6,342 nt of DNA from Candidatus Falkowiibacteriota bacterium (GCA_016212745.1 JACRDX010000064.1:1-6342); one strand, 5' to 3'. Counted from the stretch's first letter, positions 1-5,858 are shown. Numbers and translations: made by a program. Notes: generated by a model from the letters alone, not told the origin.

Positions 1-11
1 AATAATATAGA

Positions 12-43
12 AATTACCAATTTCCAATTACCAATTTTCAATT
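12..43. repeat. AT-rich 14-bp tandem repeat before rpsK
   Basis: About 2.3 copies of a 14-bp unit, AATTACCAATTTCC then AATTACCAATTTTC then AATT, run right up to the rpsK start codon. The first 12 bases of the unit are identical in the two copies. The stretch replaces any Shine-Dalgarno sequence. From memory, short AATTACCAATTT-like tandem repeats are frequent between genes in CPR genomes; this is recalled, not checked. Function is unknown: it may be a neutral spacer, or an unstructured A/T-rich leader that helps SD-independent initiation. Confidence 0.7.
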
Positions 44-511
44 ATGGAAGATGATGTACAACAACAAGAAGCCGAGGCTGGCGAAATTAAAGAAACCAAA
101 GAAACAACAGAAAAGGCTGACAAAAAAATAGCAAGAGCCCCAAAAAAGAAAAAAGCATATCGGCAAGTAGCCGTTGGTCGCGCTTATATTAAGGCGACTT
201 ATAACAACACAATGATAAGCTTTACTGACCAAGCGGGCAATGTTTTGGCATGGGCAACGGCTGGTTTGAATGGTTTTAAGGGTCCTAAAAAAGCGACTCC
301 TTACGCGGCTTCCATTATTGTGCGTAATGCCGCGAACAAAGTTCAGCCATTCGGGTTGAAGGATGTTTCTGTGTTTGTGAGAGGCGTTGGATTGGGACGC
401 GATGCGGCAATCCGCGCGTTAAATGCCAATGGATTTAATGTTTTATCAATTAAGGACATTACTCCAATTCCGCACAATGGTTGCCGGAAGCGCAAACCGC
501 GAAGAGTATAA
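44..511 (+). CDS. rpsK: 30S ribosomal protein S11
   Basis: S11 lies on the platform of the small subunit, binds 16S rRNA with S6/S18 and S7, and helps shape the mRNA exit/E-site region. The 155-aa product shows the family core from about residue 37: AYIKATYNNTMISFTD (47-62), GFKGPKKATPYAA (77-89), GVGLGRDAAIRAL (114-126) and the typical C-terminus ITPIPHNGCRKRKPRRV. It is about 25 residues longer than the usual ~129 aa because of an N-terminal tail that is acidic (EDD, many E) and then lysine-rich. The next Met is inside the core (residue 57), so ATG 44 is the only sensible start. There is no Shine-Dalgarno sequence; an AT-rich tandem repeat abuts the start. It is first in the window of the rpsK-rpsD-rpoA-rplQ order typical of bacteria, with rpsD 4 nt downstream. 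Identification is firm; a role for the tail is unknown. Confidence 0.97.
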   Translation: MEDDVQQQEAEAGEIKETKETTEKADKKIARAPKKKKAYRQVAVGRAYIKATYNNTMISFTDQAGNVLAWATAGLNGFKGPKKATPYAASIIVRNAANKVQPFGLKDVSVFVRGVGLGRDAAIRALNANGFNVLSIKDITPIPHNGCRKRKPRRV

Positions 512-515
512 AACT

Positions 516-1154
516 ATGGGAAGAAATCTTGACCCACAATGCAAGCAATGCAGACGAGAAGGATTAAGACTTTTTTTGAAAGGCGACCGTTGTAATACTC
601 AAAAATGCGCGATGGTAAAACGTAATTTCGCGCCCGGAGTTCATGGTCCAAAACAAGGGTCTGGCGGCGCGTCGCTTACTGGATATGGCGTGCAGTTGCG
701 CGCGAAACAAAAAGCAAAGCGCGTTTACAATATTTTGGAAGCGCAATTTGCTAAATATTACGAAAAAGCAGTCAGCAAAAGAGGCAATAGCGAAGACGAA
801 TTGTTCAGATTGTTAGAATGCCGCTTGGACAATGTAATCTATCGTTTGGGCTTGGGAAGTTCACGGCGCCAAGCCAGACAATTGGTAAATCACGGACATT
901 TTCAGGTTAATGGCAAAAAAGTGACAATCCCGTCTTTTCAGGTAAAAATTAATGATGTTATTTCTATCAAAGAAAAAAGTAAAAAATCTCCGATTTTGCA
1001 ACAGCTTTTAGAGACGCGGCAAAACAAAGAGCCAGTTGATTGGTTGGATTTTGATGCCAAGGAAGAAACTGGCAAAGTGACGGGTATGCCATCTTTGGAA
1101 AAGCAAAAACCAGCATTTGATATTAAAGCAATTATTGAATTTTATTCAAGATAA
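516..1154 (+). CDS. rpsD: 30S ribosomal protein S4 (zinc-binding form)
   Basis: S4 is a primary 16S rRNA-binding protein that starts assembly of the 30S body, takes part in decoding accuracy and, in some bacteria, represses its own operon. The 212-aa product begins MGRNLDPQCKQCRREG, matching the family N-terminus; the frame is open back to 423, but those codons overlap S11 and encode nothing S4-like, so ATG 516 is preferred. Four cysteines C9, C12, C26 and C31 (CX2C-X13-CX4C) form the zinc-finger seen in C+ type S4 proteins. FAPGVHG follows at 38-44. The S4 RNA-binding domain covers roughly 102-152 (CRLDNVIYRLGLGSSRRQARQ, then VNHGHFQVNGK). The end, IIEFYSR, is the usual S4 C-terminus. It follows rpsK by 4 nt, with only a weak purine run (GAAGAG) as possible ribosome-binding site. 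Identification is firm. Confidence 0.97.
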   Translation: MGRNLDPQCKQCRREGLRLFLKGDRCNTQKCAMVKRNFAPGVHGPKQGSGGASLTGYGVQLRAKQKAKRVYNILEAQFAKYYEKAVSKRGNSEDELFRLLECRLDNVIYRLGLGSSRRQARQLVNHGHFQVNGKKVTIPSFQVKINDVISIKEKSKKSPILQQLLETRQNKEPVDWLDFDAKEETGKVTGMPSLEKQKPAFDIKAIIEFYSR

Positions 1155-1167
1155 AATATTTAAAAAT

Positions 1168-1175
1168 AAGGAGGG
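1168..1175 (+). promoter_or_regulatory. Strong Shine-Dalgarno site of rpoA
   Basis: AAGGAGGG lies 6 nt before the rpoA ATG at 1182 and is almost a full complement of a standard anti-SD 16S tail. It is the only strong SD in the window; none of the other eight genes has a recognisable GGAGG-like site. It fixes the rpoA start and suggests that alpha is translated independently of the ribosomal genes around it. Confidence 0.9.
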
Positions 1176-1181
1176 ATTTTT

Positions 1182-1892
1182 ATGGATAAATTTCTCTTAC
1201 CATCAAAAATAAGGTACGAAGAGATTGACAAGAACAAAGCCAATTTGATTGTTGAGCCATTGTATTTTGGCTATGGAACGACAATTGGCAACATGTTGCG
1301 CAGGGTTTTGTTGTCTTCTTTGCCGGGCGCAGCAGTGACAGCAGTAAAAATAAACGGCGTGGCGCAGGAGTTTTCCGCAATTCCGAATATTAAGGAAGAT
1401 GTTTTGGAAATTTGTTTGAATTTGAAAGGATTGCGTTTGAAAGTTTTTAGCGATGAACCAATAAAATTGACATTGAAAGCAAAGGGCGAGAAAAAAGTGA
1501 CGGCAAAAGATATTGAGAAAAACAGCTCAGTTGAAATTGCCAATCCTGATTTGCATATTGCGACCATTTCAGACAAAGCTGGCGTTTTGGAAATGGAAAT
1601 CACCGTTGAAAAGGGGCGCGGCTATTGGCCAACAGAAGAGCGCAAGAAACAGGATTTGGAAATTGGCACAATCATGATTGACGCATTGTTCACGCCCGTT
1701 GTTAATGTTGGTTATCAGGTGGAAAATACGCGCGTTGGCGACATTACGAACTATGATAAATTGACAATGAATATTGAGACGGACAAAACCATTACGCCAA
1801 AGGAAGCGATTGAACAAGCAGTGAAAATTTTGGAGGATCACCTTGTTTTGTTAAAAGGCGAAGAAGCAGTTGAAAAAAAAGATTCTGAATAA
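1182..1892 (+). CDS. rpoA: RNA polymerase alpha subunit, N-terminal domain only
   Basis: The alpha dimer is the scaffold on which beta and beta-prime assemble. The 236-aa product shows the dimerisation/assembly domain in full: EPLYFGYGTTIGNMLRRVLL (25-44), SLPGAAVTAVKINGV (46-60), the inserted domain around 75-150 with EKGRGYWP (143-150), then the second dimerisation segment with VGYQVENTRVGDITNYDKL (176-194) and a helix ending at LEDHLVLLK (217-225). It then stops after a short charged tail. Bacterial alpha is usually about 310-340 aa; the missing ~80-100 residues are the linker and alpha-CTD, which bind UP elements and many activators. rplQ starts 2 nt later in another frame, and no CTD motif appears between, so this is a clean short form rather than an obvious frameshift. 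Translation starts at a strong SD. Position between rpsD and rplQ is the classic alpha-operon place. Confidence 0.96.
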   Translation: MDKFLLPSKIRYEEIDKNKANLIVEPLYFGYGTTIGNMLRRVLLSSLPGAAVTAVKINGVAQEFSAIPNIKEDVLEICLNLKGLRLKVFSDEPIKLTLKAKGEKKVTAKDIEKNSSVEIANPDLHIATISDKAGVLEMEITVEKGRGYWPTEERKKQDLEIGTIMIDALFTPVVNVGYQVENTRVGDITNYDKLTMNIETDKTITPKEAIEQAVKILEDHLVLLKGEEAVEKKDSE

Positions 1893-1894
1893 AT

Positions 1895-2248
1895 ATGAGA
1901 CACCGAGATGCGGGAAAAATTTTAGATAGGGAGCTCGGACCAAGGCGCGCGTTGTTGCGCGGTTTGGCCCGAAGTTTGGTTTTGGCAGGAAAGATTGAAA
2001 CAACAGAAGCAAAAGCTCGCGCTTTGCGGCCGCTTATTGAAAAGCAGATTACAGTTGGGAAAAAAGCGACTTTAGCAGGCAGGCGCCAGCTTTTGGCTTT
2101 TTTCGGAGACGAGGTCGCAGTCAATAAAGTGCTTAATGACTTGGCAGTAAAATACAAAGAACGAAAAGGCGGTTATACCAGAATTATAAAGCTGGCCTTA
2201 CGTCGCATTGGCGATAACGCCAAAAAGGCGATTATAGAATTCGTGTAA
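1895..2248 (+). CDS. rplQ: 50S ribosomal protein L17
   Basis: L17 is a large-subunit protein lying near the exit of the nascent-peptide tunnel. The 117-aa product matches the family from end to end: MRHRDAGKILDRELGPRRAL at the start, LVLAGKIETTEAKARALRPLIEK (28-50), YKERKGGYTRIIKLALRRIGDNAKKAIIEFV at the end (three runs given only as family anchors; the middle is more variable). Length is normal (about 115-130). It starts 2 nt after the rpoA stop with no SD of its own, so translational coupling to rpoA is likely. rpoA-rplQ adjacency is nearly universal in bacteria. Confidence 0.96.
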   Translation: MRHRDAGKILDRELGPRRALLRGLARSLVLAGKIETTEAKARALRPLIEKQITVGKKATLAGRRQLLAFFGDEVAVNKVLNDLAVKYKERKGGYTRIIKLALRRIGDNAKKAIIEFV

Positions 2249-2268
2249 ACAATTTCTAATTTTCAAGT

Positions 2269-2616
2269 ATGGATAGAAAAACGCATAAATTTGATGCAGA
2301 AGGAAAAGTTTTGGGAAGATTGGCCTCTCAAATTGCTATTTTGTTGCGCGGTAAACATAAGGTCGCGTGGCAGGCGAATATTGATGGCGGTGATTTTGTT
2401 GAAGTGACGAATGTGGGAAAAATGAAATTCACTGGCAAAAAGGTTGAACAAAAGACCTATTACCATCATTCTCGCCACCCGGGCGGTTTGCGCGAGACGC
2501 GGTTGAAAAAAATGTTGGCTGAAAAACCGGAATTTGTTTTGCGCAATGCGGTTTATCACATGTTGCCAACAAACAAAATGCGAGAAAAAATGATTAATCG
2601 TTTGACCATTAAATAA
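2269..2616 (+). CDS. rplM: 50S ribosomal protein L13, short form
   Basis: L13 binds 23S rRNA early in 50S assembly. The 115-aa product carries the family core: DAEGKVLGRLASQIAILLRG (9-28), IDGGDFVEVTNVGKMKFTGKK (38-58), YYHHSRHPGGLRE (64-76), and HMLPTNKMREKMINRL (97-112). The usual length is about 140-147 aa. Here the N-terminus is about 14 residues shorter, and the normal C-terminal tail after the last helix (family pattern YxGxxHPHxAQ) is absent: the protein ends RLTIK. An in-frame stop at 2257-2259 shows the start cannot lie further upstream. There is no SD; the leader AATTTTCAAGTATG matches the rpsK leader at 12 of 14 bases. It sits directly after rplQ (20 nt) and 3 nt before rpsI, its standard partner. 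Confidence 0.95.
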   Translation: MDRKTHKFDAEGKVLGRLASQIAILLRGKHKVAWQANIDGGDFVEVTNVGKMKFTGKKVEQKTYYHHSRHPGGLRETRLKKMLAEKPEFVLRNAVYHMLPTNKMREKMINRLTIK

Positions 2617-2619
2617 TTT

Positions 2620-3057
2620 ATGCCCAGAAAAGCCAAAATTGACGAACCAAAAAAGAAGATTGAAAAAAAATCCGGATATCTTTATGCTGTTGGCCGTAGA
2701 AAAACCGCCATTGCGAAAGTTAGACTTTATAAAAATGGCAAAGGCGACATTTTAGTTAATGATAAGCCGATTAAGGAATATTTTAATGCTGGTTTGCGCG
2801 AAATTATCAATGCGCCATTGCAAGCCATTGGCCAGTTGGATAAAATTGACATTATAATAAAAGTAATTGGTGGTGGAATATCAGGACAGGCAGAAGCAGT
2901 AAGGCATGGAATTTCGCGCGCACTGGTTGATTTAAATCTTAATTTTAGAAAGCCCCTTAAAAAAGCTGGATATTTGAAGCGCGACGCGAGAGCTAAAGAG
3001 CGCAAAAAGCCAGGTTTGAAAAGAGCGCGTCGCGCGCCGCAATGGAGCAAGCGTTAA
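2620..3057 (+). CDS. rpsI: 30S ribosomal protein S9
   Basis: S9 is in the head of the 30S subunit; its C-terminal tail reaches to the P-site tRNA. The 145-aa product shows YAVGRRKTAIAKVRLYKNGK (22-41), the family signature GGGISGQAEAVRHGISRAL (84-102), and GYLKRDARAKERKKPGLKRA followed by the terminal RAPQWSKR with the tRNA-contacting last Arg. An N-terminal Lys-rich extension of about 18 residues precedes the core, making it somewhat longer than the usual 130 aa. The start is 3 nt after the rplM stop with no SD, implying coupled translation. Identification is firm. Confidence 0.97.
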   Translation: MPRKAKIDEPKKKIEKKSGYLYAVGRRKTAIAKVRLYKNGKGDILVNDKPIKEYFNAGLREIINAPLQAIGQLDKIDIIIKVIGGGISGQAEAVRHGISRALVDLNLNFRKPLKKAGYLKRDARAKERKKPGLKRARRAPQWSKR

Positions 3058-3070
3058 TTTTCTTTTGTTT

Positions 3071-4525
3071 ATGATGGGGAAAATTACACGAAATACAACT
3101 TATTTGACGTGCGCGTATATTGGGCAAAAGATTATTGCCCTTTTTTATTTTATTATAATCGCGAGAGCAATTGGCGCTGCAGATTTGGGAAAATACGCGT
3201 TTGCGATGTCATTTGCTGCGTTGTTTGGAGTTTTTGCTGACATGGGTTTAAGCCAGACATTGATTCGCGAAACGGCAAAAAACAAAGAACACGGCCAAAA
3301 CTATTTTTCAGCGGTGTTTTCTTCCAAATTGTTTTTGTCATTGATAACGTACGCCATTTTGATTGTGACGGTCAATTTGCTGGGATATTCTCAACTTGTG
3401 CGCACAATGGTTTATTTGTCTGGAATTGTGATGGTATTGGATTCATTTATTTTGTCATTTTGGGCAGTTTTTCGGAGCCAGCAAAATTTAAAATATGAAG
3501 CAATAAACATTGTTATTTATCAGGTGATTGTTTTAGCGACAGGATTTTGCATTTTGTGGCTCAAGCTCGGGCTTGTTTATTTGATTGTTCCGTTTATTTT
3601 TGCCAGCGCGTGGAGCGCGGTTTTTTCAGCGGTTTTAGTCGGCAAAAAAGTTGGATTAAAATTTATTCCAAAATTGGAGCGTGCGGTTATTAAAAGTTTG
3701 ATGCGCATTTCCATTGCTTTTGCGTTAATAAGCATTTTTAGTAGAGTTTATACCTATTTAGATTCAATTTTGCTGTCATACTTGGCAGGTGATTCTGCGC
3801 TTGGTTATTACAGCGCAGCGTATAAACTGCCAGCTGCTCTCGTTTTTATTCCGTCAGCATTGGCAGCCGCGATATTTCCTGCGTTTAGCGAAAGCTTTTC
3901 TGCTGCTAAGGAGCGGCTGAAAAAAATTTTTGACGAATCAATGTCATCATTGGCGATTTTGGCAGTGCCAATTGGAATTGGAATTGCTGGTATAAGCGGT
4001 GAAATTATTTTAAAATTTTATGGAGCTGAATATTTGCCAGGCGTTGAGGCTTTGAAAATTTTAGGAATCGCGATGATTTTTGTGTTTTTAAATTATCCAA
4101 TCGGCGCACTGCTTAATGCTTGCGATAAGCAAAAACTTAATGTCAGTCTTTATGGCGCAACAATGTGCGTTAACGCGGCATTGAATTTTTTGTTGATTCC
4201 AAAATTTTCTTATGTTGGCGCTTCAATCGCGTTTTTGATAAGTCATTGTTTGTTGTTTTTAGTAAATTTGTTTTTCGCGCGCCAAATTATCAATTATTCG
4301 TGCGCGCGTCTTTTTAAGACCTTGTTTAAAACCGTTTTGAGTGGATTGATAATGCTTGCTGGTATTCTGACGCTCAAAATGCGAATTAATATTTTAGTTG
4401 TAACCGCGATTAGCGCGCCAATATATTTAATTGTGTTGTATTTGATTCGCGGTTTTGGAAAAGAGCAGATTAAATTTATCAAAGAAATGTTTAGCCGTCG
4501 CGCTAATGTAGTAGAACAAGATTAG
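3071..4525 (+). CDS. Polysaccharide/oligosaccharide flippase (MOP superfamily, Wzx-like)
   Basis: This is an integral inner-membrane protein of 484 aa, rich in hydrophobic helices: clear spans lie near 15-31, 43-57, 85-104, 114-134, 148-165, 169-191, 212-227, 254-270, 291-308, 328-345, 361-378, 383-402, 421-435 and 440-459, so about 12-14 helices. The N-terminus (NTTYLTCAYIGQKIIALFYF, ARAIGAADLGKYAFA, DMGLSQTLIRETAKNK) is typical of polysaccharide-biosynthesis export proteins that flip lipid-linked sugars across the membrane. The substrate cannot be told from sequence. The frame opens at TTG 3065, but ATG 3071 (or 3074) is the more likely start; no SD helps to choose. It follows rpsI by only 13 nt with no terminator, so it may be read from the ribosomal operon. 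The neighbouring glycosyltransferase supports a role in surface glycan assembly. Alternatives such as lipid II flippase MurJ are less likely by N-terminal pattern. Confidence 0.9.
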   Translation: MMGKITRNTTYLTCAYIGQKIIALFYFIIIARAIGAADLGKYAFAMSFAALFGVFADMGLSQTLIRETAKNKEHGQNYFSAVFSSKLFLSLITYAILIVTVNLLGYSQLVRTMVYLSGIVMVLDSFILSFWAVFRSQQNLKYEAINIVIYQVIVLATGFCILWLKLGLVYLIVPFIFASAWSAVFSAVLVGKKVGLKFIPKLERAVIKSLMRISIAFALISIFSRVYTYLDSILLSYLAGDSALGYYSAAYKLPAALVFIPSALAAAIFPAFSESFSAAKERLKKIFDESMSSLAILAVPIGIGIAGISGEIILKFYGAEYLPGVEALKILGIAMIFVFLNYPIGALLNACDKQKLNVSLYGATMCVNAALNFLLIPKFSYVGASIAFLISHCLLFLVNLFFARQIINYSCARLFKTLFKTVLSGLIMLAGILTLKMRINILVVTAISAPIYLIVLYLIRGFGKEQIKFIKEMFSRRANVVEQD

Positions 4526-4533
4526 ATTGGGTA

Positions 4534-4555
4534 GAGACGTAGCATGCTACGTCTC
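4534..4555. repeat. Perfect 22-bp palindrome between flippase and glycosyltransferase
   Basis: The half-site GAGACGTAGCA is followed immediately by its exact reverse complement TGCTACGTCTC, giving a perfect 22-bp palindrome with no spacer. It lies 8 nt after the flippase stop and 13 nt before the glycosyltransferase start. No T-run follows, so it is not a standard intrinsic terminator. From memory, GTAGAGACG...CGTCTCTAC-type palindromes are dispersed repeats in cyanobacteria and some CPR genomes; here the outermost bases on the right (GGTG) do not complete the longer form. It is most likely a small dispersed palindromic repeat; it could also be a protein-binding site or an RNA hairpin affecting the downstream gene. 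Confidence 0.85.
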
Positions 4556-4568
4556 GGTGTGGATAAAT

Positions 4569-5756
4569 ATGAAAAAAACGTTGTTGATAACTTTGGATTT
4601 TGCGCCAATGGTCGGAGGAATTGCGACCTATTGGTCAAACTTGTGTAGAAATTTGCCAAGAGAAGATATTGTAGTTTTGGCGCCAGAAGCAGCGTCTTCT
4701 TTGGATTTTGATATGCGTCAGCCATATTTGATTTATCGTTATAATCTTTTATGGCCCGCTTCGCCGGAGCGAAAACGAGGCGAGCAAGGTCAATGGATTT
4801 GGCCAAAGTGGTTGCCGTTTCTGCGCCACGCTTGGAAGATTTGTTGTCAAGAAAATATTCAACAAATAGTGGTCGGACAAATTTTACCAGGCGGGACAAT
4901 TGCCTTGATATTGAAATTATTTTTGCGCATTCCATACATTGTGTCATTTCACGGAATGGATATCATAAGATGCGGTTTGCCCCGCAGATGGCAGGGGCGT
5001 AAAAAATGGCTGGCAAAAAAGATTTTGGCAAACGCCGACGGCATTATTACAAATAGCGAATTTACAATGGGCTTGGTTCAACGTTTCACAACAAAGCTGC
5101 CAGAACAACAGATTGTTGTTTATCCTTGTCCAAATGAGAATGTGATTTTAATGCCGCGCGCAGCAGAGCTGTTGGCGCGGAGATTGGGGTTGGATAAATT
5201 TGCCAATAAACGTGTGCTTTTGACGGTCGGCAGATTGGTTGAGCGAAAAGGGCATGACAAAGTAATCAGCGCCTTGCAATTTTTGCGAGACAAATATCCG
5301 GATTTGGTTTATTTAATCGTTGGCCGCGGGCAAAATCAGAGCAAATTAGAACGTATGATACAAGATGAAAATCTTTCAGATTGCGTTTATTTGTTCACAA
5401 AAGTCCGCGACGAGGAATTGCCATTGTTTTATGAACTTGCCAATATTTTTATAATGCCATCCAGAGAATTGCCAGACGGAGATGTTGAAGGATTTGGCAT
5501 TGTTTATCTGGAAGCAGCGTTATGCGGAAAGCCGGTGATAGCTGGCAAAAGCGGGGGAGTTAGCGAAGCAGTGGAGCATAACAAAACAGGACTGCTTGTT
5601 GACCCAGAAGATGTTGGTGACATTGTAAAAGCAATCAGCAAATTGCTTGATGACGGGCAGTTTGCCGATTTGCTGGGACAGCGCGCAAATGCCAGAACGC
5701 GCAGAGAATTTCAATGGGCAAAACAAGCTGAGAAGTTAGTAAAAATATTAGAATAA
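4569..5756 (+). CDS. GT4-family glycosyltransferase (PimB-like, GT-B fold)
   Basis: This is a predicted cytoplasmic, membrane-associated enzyme of 395 aa that transfers a sugar from a nucleotide donor, retaining its anomeric configuration; acceptor and sugar are not predictable. The N-terminal acceptor domain (about 1-185) has DFAPMVGGIATYW (10-22), VSFHGMD (125-131) and DGIITNSEFT (157-166). The C-terminal donor domain has TVGRLVERKG (219-228, phosphate-contacting R and K), YLIVGRGQ (248-255), PSRELPDGDVEGFGIVYLEA (297-316) with the EX7E pair E307/E315, and KSGGVSEAVEHNKTGLLVDP (327-346). The PDGDVEGFGIVYLEA form is typical of phosphatidylinositol-mannosyltransferase-like GT4 enzymes. The frame is open from TTG 4527, but that part only translates the palindrome; ATG 4569 (MKKTLLITLDF) matches the family start. 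There is no SD. Residues about 63-76 (PASPERKRGEQGQW) look like an insertion coded by a GC-rich segment. It probably acts with the flippase upstream. Confidence 0.92.
   Translation: MKKTLLITLDFAPMVGGIATYWSNLCRNLPREDIVVLAPEAASSLDFDMRQPYLIYRYNLLWPASPERKRGEQGQWIWPKWLPFLRHAWKICCQENIQQIVVGQILPGGTIALILKLFLRIPYIVSFHGMDIIRCGLPRRWQGRKKWLAKKILANADGIITNSEFTMGLVQRFTTKLPEQQIVVYPCPNENVILMPRAAELLARRLGLDKFANKRVLLTVGRLVERKGHDKVISALQFLRDKYPDLVYLIVGRGQNQSKLERMIQDENLSDCVYLFTKVRDEELPLFYELANIFIMPSRELPDGDVEGFGIVYLEAALCGKPVIAGKSGGVSEAVEHNKTGLLVDPEDVGDIVKAISKLLDDGQFADLLGQRANARTRREFQWAKQAEKLVKILE
4755..4785. repeat. GC-rich in-frame insert in glycosyltransferase gene
   Basis: This 31-nt stretch is about 71% G+C by hand count in an AT-rich gene and codes for PASPERKRGE-like residues in a place where I expect GT4 relatives to run straight from the strand near YNLLW to the WPKWLPFL helix. 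It can fold on itself (GCT/AGC and GCC/GGC arms). Bases 4757-4770, read on the minus strand, match bases 5987-6000 of the UMP kinase gene at 12 of 14 positions, sharing GCTCCGGCG. I infer that both are copies of one dispersed palindromic element. Confidence 0.45.
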
Positions 5757-5761
5757 TCAGT

Positions 5762-5842
5762 TCGGTTAACGGTTAGGGTCTCGATGCACGTTTCGGTAGC
5801 CGTTTGACGTTAAACGAAACTTACATCGATACCATCAACCGA
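5762..5842 (+). other. Long imperfect hairpin between glycosyltransferase and pyrH
   Basis: Most of the 102-nt gap folds into one nested stem. Pairs visible by eye: CGGTT 5770-5774 with AACCG 5837-5841 (an alternative left arm TCGGTT at 5762-5767 pairs with AACCGA 5837-5842); GGT 5777-5779 with ACC 5831-5833; TCGATG 5781-5786 with CATCGA 5824-5829; GTTTCG 5790-5795 with CGAAAC 5815-5820; and a small top around 5803-5814. That is about 20 pairs with small internal loops. No U-run follows, so it is not a canonical terminator. It ends 17 nt before the pyrH ATG. It may be a structured leader of pyrH, a processing site, or another dispersed palindromic repeat. I recognise no known riboswitch family. 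Confidence 0.6.
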
Positions 5843-5858
5843 CATCCGATTTCAATGT

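Noticed and set aside
423..515. Upstream extension of the rpsD frame into rpsK
   Set aside because: The 31 extra codons only re-read the S11 C-terminus in another frame; S4 proteins begin just before the CX2CRREG motif, which fits ATG 516.
1135..1166. Possible promoter or hairpin at the rpsD end (TTGAAT...ATTCAA, then an A/T-rich run)
   Set aside because: TTGAAT and ATTCAA form a 6-bp inverted repeat, but the bases encode the conserved S4 end IIEFYSR; a -35/-10 pair at good spacing needs a poor -10 (TATTTA), so I do not call a promoter or terminator.
1792..2157. Minus-strand open frame of 121 codons opposite rpoA-rplQ
   Set aside because: It is fully antisense to conserved rpoA and rplQ sequence and resembles no family I know.
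4526..4568. Intrinsic terminator after the flippase gene
   Set aside because: The palindrome is strong but is followed by GGTGTGG rather than a T-run.
4522..4947. Minus-strand open frame of 141 codons opposite the glycosyltransferase
   Set aside because: It is antisense to conserved GT4 coding sequence, has no recognisable family features and is best explained as a shadow.
44..5756. TGA recoding, as in Gracilibacteria or Absconditabacteria
   Set aside because: None of the eight complete genes ends in TGA (seven TAA, one TAG), but none has an internal TGA either, so there is no sign of recoding and the standard code explains all frames.
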